The notes under the pieces were generated by a model, which had not been told where the DNA came from, did not search any database, and was given only the letters and a program-made list of their open reading frames with translations. DNA of 64,000 nucleotides from Providencia zhijiangensis (GTDB taxonomy: Bacteria > Pseudomonadota > Gammaproteobacteria > Enterobacterales > Enterobacteriaceae), in NCBI RefSeq assembly GCF_030315915.2, contig NZ_CP135990.1, forward strand, positions 434,001 to 498,000, given 5' to 3'. Made by a program: the position numbers and the translations under genes. Positions within the stretch are counted from its first letter, which is position 1; each line of letters starts with the position of its first letter. Positions 17,455 to 25,507 of this stretch are shown one piece after another.

Positions 17455-17991
17455 ATGTCGATGATTGCAGAGGACACGCTTATGTGCGAAAGCGAATGGG
17501 GTCATACCGAGTTTGAATCGAAAACCTTACGCAATTTACTAGGCTGCTACCCCACTGGGGTAGCGGTTGTGACCACCCGCACCCCTGATGGACGTGACGT
17601 TGGGTTGACCATCAATTCATTCGCATCACTGTCGTTAGATCCGCCTTTGGTACTGTGGAGCTTAGTGAATCATTCACCCAACCTTGCGGTATTTCGTGAT
17701 TGCCAACATTTCACGATCAATATCTTAGGCAAAGATCACCAAGAGTTGGCGATGCGTTTTGCTAATCCTCGAGTCGAAAATAAATTCGAAGATGTCGCTG
17801 TGCACATCACGCCAGAAGGGATCCCCGCCTTACACGGCGCGATCGTGACGTTAGTGTGTGAAAACCACAAGCAGGATCATATTGGCGATCACTTATTGAT
17901 GGTGGGGCATGTGCGCCGTATTGGTAGTGAAACGGGCAAGCCTTTAGTTTTCCACGGCGGCACATTTACCGCCTTACATGAAGCGCAATAG
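17455..17991 (+). CDS. Flavin reductase partner (StyB/HpaC-like)
   Basis: The 178-residue product is a flavin reductase domain protein: LRNLLGCYPTGVAVVTTRTPDGRDVGLTINSF is the family opening, followed by SLDPPLVLWSL and FTINILG. The C-terminus has GDHLLMVGHVRRI. It would use NADH to supply reduced FAD to the StyA-like oxygenase encoded just upstream. The ATG at 17455 follows TAGGAGA, so the longer frame reaching back into the monooxygenase gene is not used. Confidence 0.9.
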   Translation: MSMIAEDTLMCESEWGHTEFESKTLRNLLGCYPTGVAVVTTRTPDGRDVGLTINSFASLSLDPPLVLWSLVNHSPNLAVFRDCQHFTINILGKDHQELAMRFANPRVENKFEDVAVHITPEGIPALHGAIVTLVCENHKQDHIGDHLLMVGHVRRIGSETGKPLVFHGGTFTALHEAQ

Positions 17992-18005
17992 GCGCAGGAG
18001 ATAGT

Positions 18006-18788
18006 ATGGAACAGCAAACTTTGATGTCATTCGCCAGCGAGTTACAAAAAGGCAATATTCAGATTATCGACCTGACACAAACTTTATCGCCTTCATTTCC
18101 AGCATTGCAACTGCCAGCTGAGTTTGGGCAAGTGTGGTCATTCAAAATGGAGCAAATCTCCCGTTATGATGAAAACGGCCCCGCTTGGTATTGGAATAAT
18201 TTTAGCTGCGGCGAACACACCGGTACCCACTTTGATGCGCCAATTCATTGGATAAGTGGCAAAGATCAGCCAAAAAACACCGTTGATACTATCCCGCTCC
18301 ACCACTTTATTGCCCCAGCGGTCGTTGTTGATGCTAGCAAAGAAGTGGCTCAAAACCCCGATTGGATCTTAACCGTCGATTTCCTACAAAAATGGGAAGA
18401 GAAACACGGCAAGATCCCTAAAGCGGCATGGGTTTTACTGCGTACAGATTGGTCGAAAAAATCCGATAACCCAGAAGCGTACGTGAATATGCGCGAAGAT
18501 GGCGCTCATACGCCGGGGCCTTCTCAAGAAGCGGTTGAATGGCTTATCCACCAACGTGACGTTAAAGGCTTTGGGGTTGAAACCATCAATACCGATGCAG
18601 GGCAATCTTACAGCTGGCCTGTGCCATACCCGTGCCACACGCTAATGCACGGCAACAATAAATACGGCCTGCAATGCTTGAAAAACCTCGACCAACTACC
18701 GGCTACTGGAGTGGTGATCGTCGCAGCGCCCCTAAAAATTGAAGGCGGCTCGGGCAGCCCATTACGCGTGCTTGCGCTGGTGGGGTGA
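18006..18788 (+). CDS. Cyclase-family metal hydrolase, candidate isatin hydrolase
   Basis: The 260-residue protein belongs to the cyclase/kynurenine-formamidase/isatin-hydrolase family. The metal-binding signature HTGTHFDAPIHW (near residues 70-81) fits the family motif HxGTHxDxPxH. A second conserved part, VKGFGVETINTDAG, and H-containing PYPCHTLMHGNNKYGLQ complete the active site. Isatin hydrolase opens isatin to isatinate with Mn2+; kynurenine formamidase is the main alternative, but no tryptophan dioxygenase or kynureninase is present. CAGGAG precedes the start, and the next gene follows after 3 bp. Confidence 0.8.
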   Translation: MEQQTLMSFASELQKGNIQIIDLTQTLSPSFPALQLPAEFGQVWSFKMEQISRYDENGPAWYWNNFSCGEHTGTHFDAPIHWISGKDQPKNTVDTIPLHHFIAPAVVVDASKEVAQNPDWILTVDFLQKWEEKHGKIPKAAWVLLRTDWSKKSDNPEAYVNMREDGAHTPGPSQEAVEWLIHQRDVKGFGVETINTDAGQSYSWPVPYPCHTLMHGNNKYGLQCLKNLDQLPATGVVIVAAPLKIEGGSGSPLRVLALVG

Positions 18789-18791
18789 GGT

Positions 18792-20405
18792 ATGGCGACC
18801 TTATCCAACCCCCAAGTGATCGTGGTCGGTAGCGGGATGAACTCGCTGATGTGCGCCGCCTTATTGGCGGTGCGCGGAAAATCGGTCTTGGTTCTGGAAC
18901 GTAATGACCGCCTTGGCGGCTGTATTCGTACCGAAGCGCTATTTGAAGGCTACACCCACGACCTGCTTTCTTGCTGGTATTCACTGTTTGTCGGTAGCCC
19001 CGGCTACCAAGAGTTAGCGCCATTGCTTCAAAAACAGGGTTTGGAATTCGCGCAATGCGACTATTCCACTGGATTGGTGCAGCCAAATGGAAAATCAGTG
19101 GCATTAAAGCGAGATATTGCTGAGGCCGCCAAACAGCTGGATGCTCTCGCTCCCGGAGATGGCTTAGCGTTTCGCCAAATGGCAGAAAAATTGTTTAGCG
19201 AAGATGCCGCACTGACATTTGGTCTATTAGGGCAAAACCCCTACAGCGGCGGCATGTTCAAGCTGCTGTTTTCTGAGTGGCGCAAACGCGGGGTTGATGG
19301 CTTGCTGGATTTCGCTAAATCTGGCGTGGAAAGTTTTCGTCGCTGGTCTGAGCGGGAATTACAGCATGATTTTAGCCGTGCGTTGATGGCTCCGTGGGTG
19401 CTGCATACGGGATTAGGGCCAGATGAGGCCAGCTCGGCGCTGATTGGTAAACTGACGTTTGCCGCGGTTGTGGCGGGTGGCATGCCCGTTGTCAAAGGCG
19501 GCAGCTACCGAATTGTTGACGCGTTCGCCAAAGTGATTGAGCAACATGGTGGCGAGTTACGTACCAACGAGCATGTGGAGAAGATCATCACACAAGGCAG
19601 CGGTAAAAATAGCCGTGCCACAGGGGTTCGTGTGAATGGGCAGTTTATCCCTGCGAGCGAAAGTGTGGTGTGCAACGTGACGCCAACTCAGCTATATGGC
19701 GGCTTGCTTGATGAGGTTTCGCCACGAGTGAAGCAGCGGGCGAAAGGCTATCGTTATGGTCGCGGTGGGATGCAAATCCATTTTGCGCTAAGCGCGCCAC
19801 CGCCTTGGTGCAACCCTGAACTACTCAATGTGCCATTGGTTCATTTCACGGAGAGTATGGAACAAGTGTGCATGTCGGTTACGCAAGCCAATAATGGCTA
19901 TCTGCCGGATCGCCCGACGTTTGGGATCGGTCAACCCACCACATTAGACCCAAGCCGTGCTCCTGAGGGCGGATGGATCTTGTGGATCCAAATGCAAGAA
20001 TTACCTCGCCATCTTAAAGGGGATGCGGCGGGAGAAATTGCGATCCCTAAAGATGGACGTTGGAATGATGAGGTGCGTGAAGCAGTTGCCGATCGCATTC
20101 AGCAGCGTTTGGAAATGGTGATGCCCGGTGTGTCTGATTTGATCGTTGGCCGCAAGGCGATTTCCCCCGCCGATCTCGATCGTTATAACTGCAATCTGGT
20201 GGGTGGAGATCCGTATTCAGGAACCTGTTCGCCAGATCAATTCTTTTGGTTGCGACCGTTTGCCGCTTCAGGGCAGACCAAAGCGCATCAAACGGCAGTC
20301 AAAAATCTGTTCCATATTGGAGCATCAACTCATCCGGGTCCCGGTCTTGGCGGGGGCTCTGGGTATTTAGTTGCTGAGAAATTAGCAGCGAAGAAAAAGC
20401 GGTAA
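18792..20405 (+). CDS. CrtI-like FAD-dependent oxidoreductase
   Basis: The 537-residue protein resembles phytoene desaturase/amine-oxidase-type flavoproteins. It has the dinucleotide-binding motif VVGSGMNSLMCAALLAVRGKSVLVLE with RLGGCIRTE after it, and a C-terminal FAD-contact motif (HIGASTHPGPGLGGGSGYLVAE). It probably catalyses a dehydrogenation with FAD. There is no carotenoid gene nearby. Its place between the candidate isatin hydrolase and the outer-membrane channel suggests a step in indole oxidation, perhaps indoxyl or a dimer/side product to isatin. The true substrate is unknown. Confidence 0.75.
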   Translation: MATLSNPQVIVVGSGMNSLMCAALLAVRGKSVLVLERNDRLGGCIRTEALFEGYTHDLLSCWYSLFVGSPGYQELAPLLQKQGLEFAQCDYSTGLVQPNGKSVALKRDIAEAAKQLDALAPGDGLAFRQMAEKLFSEDAALTFGLLGQNPYSGGMFKLLFSEWRKRGVDGLLDFAKSGVESFRRWSERELQHDFSRALMAPWVLHTGLGPDEASSALIGKLTFAAVVAGGMPVVKGGSYRIVDAFAKVIEQHGGELRTNEHVEKIITQGSGKNSRATGVRVNGQFIPASESVVCNVTPTQLYGGLLDEVSPRVKQRAKGYRYGRGGMQIHFALSAPPPWCNPELLNVPLVHFTESMEQVCMSVTQANNGYLPDRPTFGIGQPTTLDPSRAPEGGWILWIQMQELPRHLKGDAAGEIAIPKDGRWNDEVREAVADRIQQRLEMVMPGVSDLIVGRKAISPADLDRYNCNLVGGDPYSGTCSPDQFFWLRPFAASGQTKAHQTAVKNLFHIGASTHPGPGLGGGSGYLVAEKLAAKKKR

Positions 20406-20503
20406 TAGAGAATGGGCTTTAGTCGATTCAAGGCAAGACAAACACAGCAAACATAAAAGTAAACATATAAAAAATATCATAAAACCACTACAGCGGCAGG
20501 TAA

Positions 20504-21400
20504 ATGATGAATAAAGAAATGGTGAATAAGCTGCTCGTCGGCTCGTGCTTGGGGGCACTGTCATTTGGTGCTGTCGCAACAGAAGGGGGCGGTCTTGGGA
20601 TCTACCCTGATGGGCTAGAAAACTTTATGTCTGGCGCACTGCCACCGCAAGGTGTTCATGTGCTGGTCTATGGTGGAAATGCCCACTATGACAGTGTTCG
20701 TGACAACAAAGGCGATAAAATTCCAATCCCCGGTTTTAGTGTGAATGTGAACGTACTCGCACCACGCTTTATCTGGGTGACTGACCAAAAAGTGTTTGGT
20801 GGCGATTTAGCGTTTCATACCATTCTTCCTTTGTTGGATGTGACGGCAAAGGCGGCGGGGAATAAAGAAACCAGTCGTGGGCTCGGGGATATTACTTTTG
20901 GTCCCGCACTCGGTTTCCATCCTTCCGCTGACTTACATTATGTCTTAGGGCTGGATGCTTACGCGCCAACCGGAAAATACAGTAAAACCGACCCATCAAG
21001 TTTAGGGAAAAATTACTGGGTATTACAGCCAGTGTGGGCAATCAGCTACATTCCACCTGTCGGGGTGAATGCGGATTTAAAAATGATGTATGACTTTAAC
21101 TTCCGCAACAATGATACGGACACGCGTTCAGGGCAAGCATTCCACGCCGATTATGCATTAGGCTGGGGCTTTGGTAATGGCTGGGTCGCGGGTGTTGGGG
21201 GGTATGGATTTATGCAAACCACCAATGACAGCGGTCCAAATTCAGCACAAGGTAAGGCTCAAGCCTTCGCTGTGGGTCCTTCAATCCGTTATGCAAACCC
21301 ACAAGGTTGGCTATTTACGGCGAAGTGGGAGAAGGATTTTTCTGTGAAAAATCGCCCAGAAGGTTCACAAATTTACCTCAAAGCATCTATTCCGTTTTAA
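20504..21400 (+). CDS. Outer-membrane channel of the phenol-MetA family
   Basis: The 298-residue protein starts with a signal peptide (LLVGSCLGALSFGAVAT, cleavage near residue 26) and ends in phenylalanine (IYLKASIPF) after an amphipathic beta-strand, as outer-membrane barrels do. The pattern fits the family annotated as MetA-pathway phenol-degradation transporters, which often accompany aromatic catabolic operons: early GGGLGIYPDGLENFMSGALPP, then GLGDITFGP. It probably lets an aromatic substrate cross the outer membrane. It is 98 bp downstream of the CrtI-like gene and closes the upper operon. Confidence 0.8.
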   Translation: MMNKEMVNKLLVGSCLGALSFGAVATEGGGLGIYPDGLENFMSGALPPQGVHVLVYGGNAHYDSVRDNKGDKIPIPGFSVNVNVLAPRFIWVTDQKVFGGDLAFHTILPLLDVTAKAAGNKETSRGLGDITFGPALGFHPSADLHYVLGLDAYAPTGKYSKTDPSSLGKNYWVLQPVWAISYIPPVGVNADLKMMYDFNFRNNDTDTRSGQAFHADYALGWGFGNGWVAGVGGYGFMQTTNDSGPNSAQGKAQAFAVGPSIRYANPQGWLFTAKWEKDFSVKNRPEGSQIYLKASIPF

Positions 21401-21410
21401 TTCCTTCCTC

Positions 21411-21446
21411 TTCAATATTGGCAGCCGAAAGGCTGCTGATATTGAA
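21411..21446 (+). terminator. Hairpin after the outer-membrane channel gene
   Basis: TTCAATATTGGCAGCC and GGCTGCTGATATTGAA pair around a GAAA tetraloop (16-bp stem with two wobbles). There is no T-run, so it may mainly stabilise the 3' end; a stronger terminator follows at 21508. Confidence 0.5.
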
Positions 21447-21507
21447 GTACATAATTCCTATTACCTATTTTCATTTTCAGGTGGTAGTCGAGTCTTCCAT
21501 ATATGAA

Positions 21508-21549
21508 AAAATGACCGTACAGCTCGCTAATCAGCCATACGGTCATTTT
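21508..21549. terminator. Bidirectional terminator between convergent operon and araC gene
   Basis: AAAATGACCGTA (21508-21519) and TACGGTCATTTT (21538-21549) form a perfect 12-bp stem. A-rich and T-rich ends give a T-run on either strand. Confidence 0.8.
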
Positions 21550-21576
21550 AATCTAGACTGGTTTTGCTACATGAAT

Positions 21577-22584
21577 TTACGCTTTTTTCATACTTTGGCT
21601 TGGACTCTCTCCATAGCGTTGCTTATATTCTGCGCTAAACCGTCCCATATGGGCGAATCCCCAACGCAATGCCACGCCAGTCACGCTGGTGGCTTCCCCT
21701 GACATCAATTCGGCTCTAACTCGCTCCATACGCAAATCACGTAAATATTGCATTGGGCTAATATCTAAAAACTCTTTAAAACCAGCATATAAGCTGCGCA
21801 AACTGACGCCAGCAATATGGGCGAGTTGTTCAACGGTAATTGGCTCGTGGGCGTGTGCTTCGAGATACTCTTGAACGCGGCGCACATGACGCGGGCGAAT
21901 GGTGGCACGGCGCATACCGGAATCTTCTAAATAATTATGTTGGTGGGTGGAAAGTAGAGTGACAGAAACCAATTGTTCTACTTGGGTGGTTATCAGCTTA
22001 TGTTGCAGTAAATCAGGCGTGCGCGTAGCGCATTCAACCAAATAATTCATCAACGTACGCCATGCAATACAAGACTGCCAAGCAAACCCTAATTCAAAAA
22101 CTAACGGTTTCTCTAAGGTATGCCCCAGTTGCCCAACCAACGTACGCTCTAATAAAGAACGAGAAATTCTCAGCATAAATTGGTCATTATCACCATTCCA
22201 TCGCATCACCGTAGACTCTTCTGGGCTAAGTAAAGAAGCCATCTGCGGTGTGGATTCTAAGGTTTTCCCGCCGCTTTCGATCATTGCACTACCTGACAAT
22301 GGCATTTGCACCAGAAAAAAATCTTCCAGTTGCCCGGGAGTGATAGCCACATCAGCCCCATAGCGTAGGCGGCTGAGGGAAATATCCCCCATTGGAATGT
22401 AATGCATTCGAGCATCAAGACGTTGATGCGGGTTAAGTAACTGAAATTGATGGGGCTTCATCACTCGACCCACCATGGATTTGATCTCTTCAGGATCAGC
22501 TGAACTGAATAATAATCGCTCAGAAGAACAGAGTTGGTTCTCTATCTGAGGTGCAGGTGCGTAAGGCCATGAATTGCTCAACAT
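21577..22584 (-). CDS. AraC/XylS-family regulator of the aromatic cluster
   Basis: A 335-residue activator. The N-terminal 200 residues fit an AraC-binding-like domain (LVQMPLSGSAMIESGGK). The C-terminal double helix-turn-helix reads ITVEQLAHIAGVSLRSLYAGFKEF and then ALRWGFAHMGRFSAEYKQRYGESPS, the XylS-type ending. I place the start at the ATG at 22584 because GGAGG lies 9 nt before it; the frame extends to a GTG at 22668 with no ribosome site. Such regulators respond to aromatic effectors. It lies between the two catabolic operons, convergent to the upper and divergent from the lower, so it probably controls one or both. Confidence 0.85.
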   Translation of the reverse strand: MLSNSWPYAPAPQIENQLCSSERLLFSSADPEEIKSMVGRVMKPHQFQLLNPHQRLDARMHYIPMGDISLSRLRYGADVAITPGQLEDFFLVQMPLSGSAMIESGGKTLESTPQMASLLSPEESTVMRWNGDNDQFMLRISRSLLERTLVGQLGHTLEKPLVFELGFAWQSCIAWRTLMNYLVECATRTPDLLQHKLITTQVEQLVSVTLLSTHQHNYLEDSGMRRATIRPRHVRRVQEYLEAHAHEPITVEQLAHIAGVSLRSLYAGFKEFLDISPMQYLRDLRMERVRAELMSGEATSVTGVALRWGFAHMGRFSAEYKQRYGESPSQSMKKA

Positions 22585-22863
22585 AAGGAGGTGCCTCCAA
22601 AGTAAACACTGTGCCCTTGATAGGTTGCCTAGCGAGTGTCGCGATAAGCTAGAATCCTCGAGGGGCACTATGGGATATTTCGATATCTCATTGTTATTTT
22701 TTTATTATCTTCGACTTATCACGCAGGTCGATTTTGTTAACATTTTATTAAACAATTTTTAACCAATTGTGCTTCGAACATAGCATAAAGGAATTTGCTT
22801 ACCTAGCCATATTTGTGCAAAAACTATCCGAATACTGCAAAAAAATAGAGAGAATTCACTGAT

Positions 22864-22879
22864 TGTGATTTCTATAACA
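22864..22879 (+). promoter_or_regulatory. Candidate CRP-binding site
   Basis: TGTGATTTCTATAACA matches the CRP core TGTGA-N6-TCACA at 9 of 10 positions and lies in the divergent control region. It suggests catabolite control of the aromatic operons. Confidence 0.35.
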
Positions 22880-23202
22880 AACTAAAAAATAAAGTTATTT
22901 TTATTAAATGTTAGTTTTAAATATATGATTGTTCATATTGTTTTATATATTTCTCTACCTATTAGTTAAGCAAAAAGTTATCTATGGTGGAATTTCATTT
23001 TTTATTAGAGGAATACTCTAATACCCTTATATTTGTAAGGGATAATTAGGATTATTAGTTGATTAATTAGGGAAATTAGCCATGGCTTTCTTTGGTGGTG
23101 ATTCTTATCAGTCGTCCCTTTCCCTGACATTTTTTCATTATTTTACAATGATTTTGTCCGCTCTATGCACCCCTTATCCACTCTCTGCAAAAATCTAATA
23201 TA

Positions 23203-23216
23203 CATGATTAATCATG
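23203..23216. promoter_or_regulatory. Perfect palindrome, candidate operator of the lower operon
   Basis: CATGATTAATCATG is a perfect 14-bp palindrome 85 bp before the iorA-like start, touching a TTGACC hexamer at 23219. Position and symmetry suit a dimeric repressor such as the MarR protein at the end of the operon. Confidence 0.4.
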
Positions 23217-23300
23217 GATTGACCGTTTATTAACAAATGAGATACAAGAAAGAAACACAAAAAAGATAACAACGTGCTGACGTTGACTGGTGAGGTTAAA

Positions 23301-25499
23301 ATGGCTGAGCGCTCGTTTGTTCAAGAAGTTCAAAAATTACGGCAGGGTGAAGGCGAAGTCTTCAGCGGTGAAGGGATCCTCGCCGTTACGAAAGCATTAC
23401 TCGAATCAGGGGTTTCCTATGTGGCAGGCTATCAGGGAGCACCCATTTCTCACTTGATGGATGTGCTGGCAGATGCGCAGGATATCCTATCGGACTACGG
23501 TATTCGTTTCGAAAATAGCGCCAGTGAAGCCACTGCCGCCGCGACTTTAGCCGCATCGGTTAATTACCCTTTACGTGGTGCAGTGACATTCAAAGCAACA
23601 GTTGGTACTAATGTGGCTTCTGATGCATTAGCAAACTTAGCCTCTGGCGGAGTACTGGGTGGTGCGTTGATCATCGTCGGCGAAGATTACGGCGAAGGTT
23701 CCTCCATCATGCAGGAACGTAGCCACGCATTTGCGATGAAATCCCAAATGTGGCTACTCGACCCTCGGCCTAATTTACCTTGTATTGTTCAAGCAGTTAA
23801 AGATGGTTTTGATCTTTCCGAAGCCAGTAATACCCCAGTTATGCTGCAAATGCGCATTCGCTCTTGCCATGTTCATGGACAGTTCACATGCTCTGATAAT
23901 CAACACCCTAAATTTACGGTCAAAGATGCGTTAGAAAACCCAACTCGTGACGTGAGCCGCATCGTGTTACCGCCAGCCAGTTTTTTACATGAAAAAGAGA
24001 AAATTGAGGCTCGCTGGCCTGCTGCCATCAAATTTATTCAGCAACGTGAACTCAACGAATTTTTTGCGGAAGATGCCGAAGATGTGGGGATCGCCTTACA
24101 AGGTGGCAACTACAACACGCTGATCCGCGCATTAAACCAGATTGGTCTCGCCGACGTTTTTGGTAATAGCAAAATCCCGTTGTATGTCATGAATGTAGCG
24201 TACCCGCTGATTGATGATGAATTTGAACGCTTTTGCCGCAATAAAAAAGCCATTTTGGTTTTAGAGGAAGGGCAACCCAACTTTGTTGAGCAAAACGTGG
24301 CGAATATTTTACGTCAACGCAATATTGATGTGGCGCTGCATGGCAAGGATATGCTGCCAATGGCGGGAGAATATAACACCGCGACGGTATTGGCGGGGCT
24401 GCGTTCATTTTTCGAACGCTATGGCAAAATTGAGCCACAAGTGAAAGCGGCTGCAAATCAGATTCGTATTCCAACCATTAATGTCGCGGCCGTGAAAGCC
24501 GACGATGACCTGCCTGAATATGTGAACGCTGCGGAACCTACTCTGAATGAAACGGTACATGCGCGCCCACCAGGGTTCTGTACTGGCTGCCCTGAACGAC
24601 CCATTTTTACTGCAATGAAGCTAATTGAGCGTGAATTAGGCGAACACCATGTGAGTGCGGATATTGGCTGCCATTTATTCTCGATTCTGCCGCCATTTAA
24701 CCTCGGTAACACCACAATGGGTTACGGGCTGGGTGGCGCGGGTGCTGCTGCACTCAACGCGAAGGCGGGTAAACGGGCGATTTCTGTGATGGGAGATGGC
24801 GGTTTTTGGCATAACGGGTTAACCAGCGGTATTGCTAACAGCGTATTTAACCGTAGCGATAACTTAACCATTGTTGTTGATAACAGTTATACCTCAGCAA
24901 CGGGTGGACAAGACATTTTGTCGTCAACGGCGCTAAATCCTACTCGCAGTACTGGTCATGAGATTGAAAAAGCCGTTAAAGGTGTTGGGGTGAACTGGGT
25001 GAAAACCATCACCCGTACCTACGATTTAAAAGCCATGACGAACACCTTGCGTGAGGCACTGACGACGACAGAAAGCGGTCCTAAAGTGTTAATTGCGCAA
25101 AGCGAATGTATGTTGAACAAGCAGCGTCGCGAAAAGAAAAAAGTCCGTGAAGATGTTTCAGCAGGCAAGCGAGTTGTCCGTGAACGTTTTGGTGTTGATT
25201 CAGATACTTGCACGGGAGACCACTCCTGTATTCGTTTATCGGGTTGTCCATCTTTATCAATCAAACCTAACCCAGATCCTTTACGGACAGATCCAGTCGC
25301 GACAGTGATGGATAGTTGCGTAGGCTGTGGGCTGTGCGGTGAAGTCTCCCATGCAGCAGTGCTGTGTCCTTCATTCTTTAAAGCTCAGATTATTACCAAT
25401 CCAAATGGTTGGGACAAACTGCGCCACCGTGTTCGCGGCTGGTTTATTGGCTTCTTGCAGCGTCGTGATGCACGCCGCCGTGAACAACTGAGTTTTTAG
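23301..25499 (+). CDS. IorA-like 2-oxoacid:ferredoxin oxidoreductase, TPP/Fe-S subunit
   Basis: The 732-residue protein has the indolepyruvate:ferredoxin oxidoreductase alpha layout. An N-terminal pyrimidine-binding domain (GVSYVAGYQGAPISHLMD) leads to a CTGCPERP segment near residue 430. The thiamine-diphosphate domain with GDGGFWHNGLTSGIAN follows around residue 500, and a C-terminal 2[4Fe-4S] ferredoxin domain has Cys-rich motifs near residues 637-690 (CTGDHSC, CVGCGLCGE). These enzymes turn 2-oxoacids plus CoA into acyl-CoA and CO2. In this cluster the fitting substrate is isatinate (2-aminophenylglyoxylate), giving anthraniloyl-CoA; arylpyruvates are the family default. ATG 23301 is chosen over GTG 23274 because GAGG lies 5 nt upstream. 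Confidence 0.85.
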   Translation: MAERSFVQEVQKLRQGEGEVFSGEGILAVTKALLESGVSYVAGYQGAPISHLMDVLADAQDILSDYGIRFENSASEATAAATLAASVNYPLRGAVTFKATVGTNVASDALANLASGGVLGGALIIVGEDYGEGSSIMQERSHAFAMKSQMWLLDPRPNLPCIVQAVKDGFDLSEASNTPVMLQMRIRSCHVHGQFTCSDNQHPKFTVKDALENPTRDVSRIVLPPASFLHEKEKIEARWPAAIKFIQQRELNEFFAEDAEDVGIALQGGNYNTLIRALNQIGLADVFGNSKIPLYVMNVAYPLIDDEFERFCRNKKAILVLEEGQPNFVEQNVANILRQRNIDVALHGKDMLPMAGEYNTATVLAGLRSFFERYGKIEPQVKAAANQIRIPTINVAAVKADDDLPEYVNAAEPTLNETVHARPPGFCTGCPERPIFTAMKLIERELGEHHVSADIGCHLFSILPPFNLGNTTMGYGLGGAGAAALNAKAGKRAISVMGDGGFWHNGLTSGIANSVFNRSDNLTIVVDNSYTSATGGQDILSSTALNPTRSTGHEIEKAVKGVGVNWVKTITRTYDLKAMTNTLREALTTTESGPKVLIAQSECMLNKQRREKKKVREDVSAGKRVVRERFGVDSDTCTGDHSCIRLSGCPSLSIKPNPDPLRTDPVATVMDSCVGCGLCGEVSHAAVLCPSFFKAQIITNPNGWDKLRHRVRGWFIGFLQRRDARRREQLSF

Positions 25500-25507
25500 G
25501 GGGGCAC

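Larger units (their letters stand above)
22585..23300 (+). promoter_or_regulatory. 716-bp control region between araC and the lower operon
   Basis: AT-rich and without a convincing ORF. It contains a CRP-like site, a perfect 14-bp palindrome at 23203-23216 and a TTGACC -35-like hexamer at 23219-23224. A gene-free stretch this long between divergent units suggests several regulator sites. Confidence 0.5.

Noticed and set aside
18006-18788. Kynurenine formamidase of a tryptophan-kynurenine route
   Set aside because: No tryptophan 2,3-dioxygenase or kynureninase is present; the StyAB-like neighbours fit isatin chemistry better.
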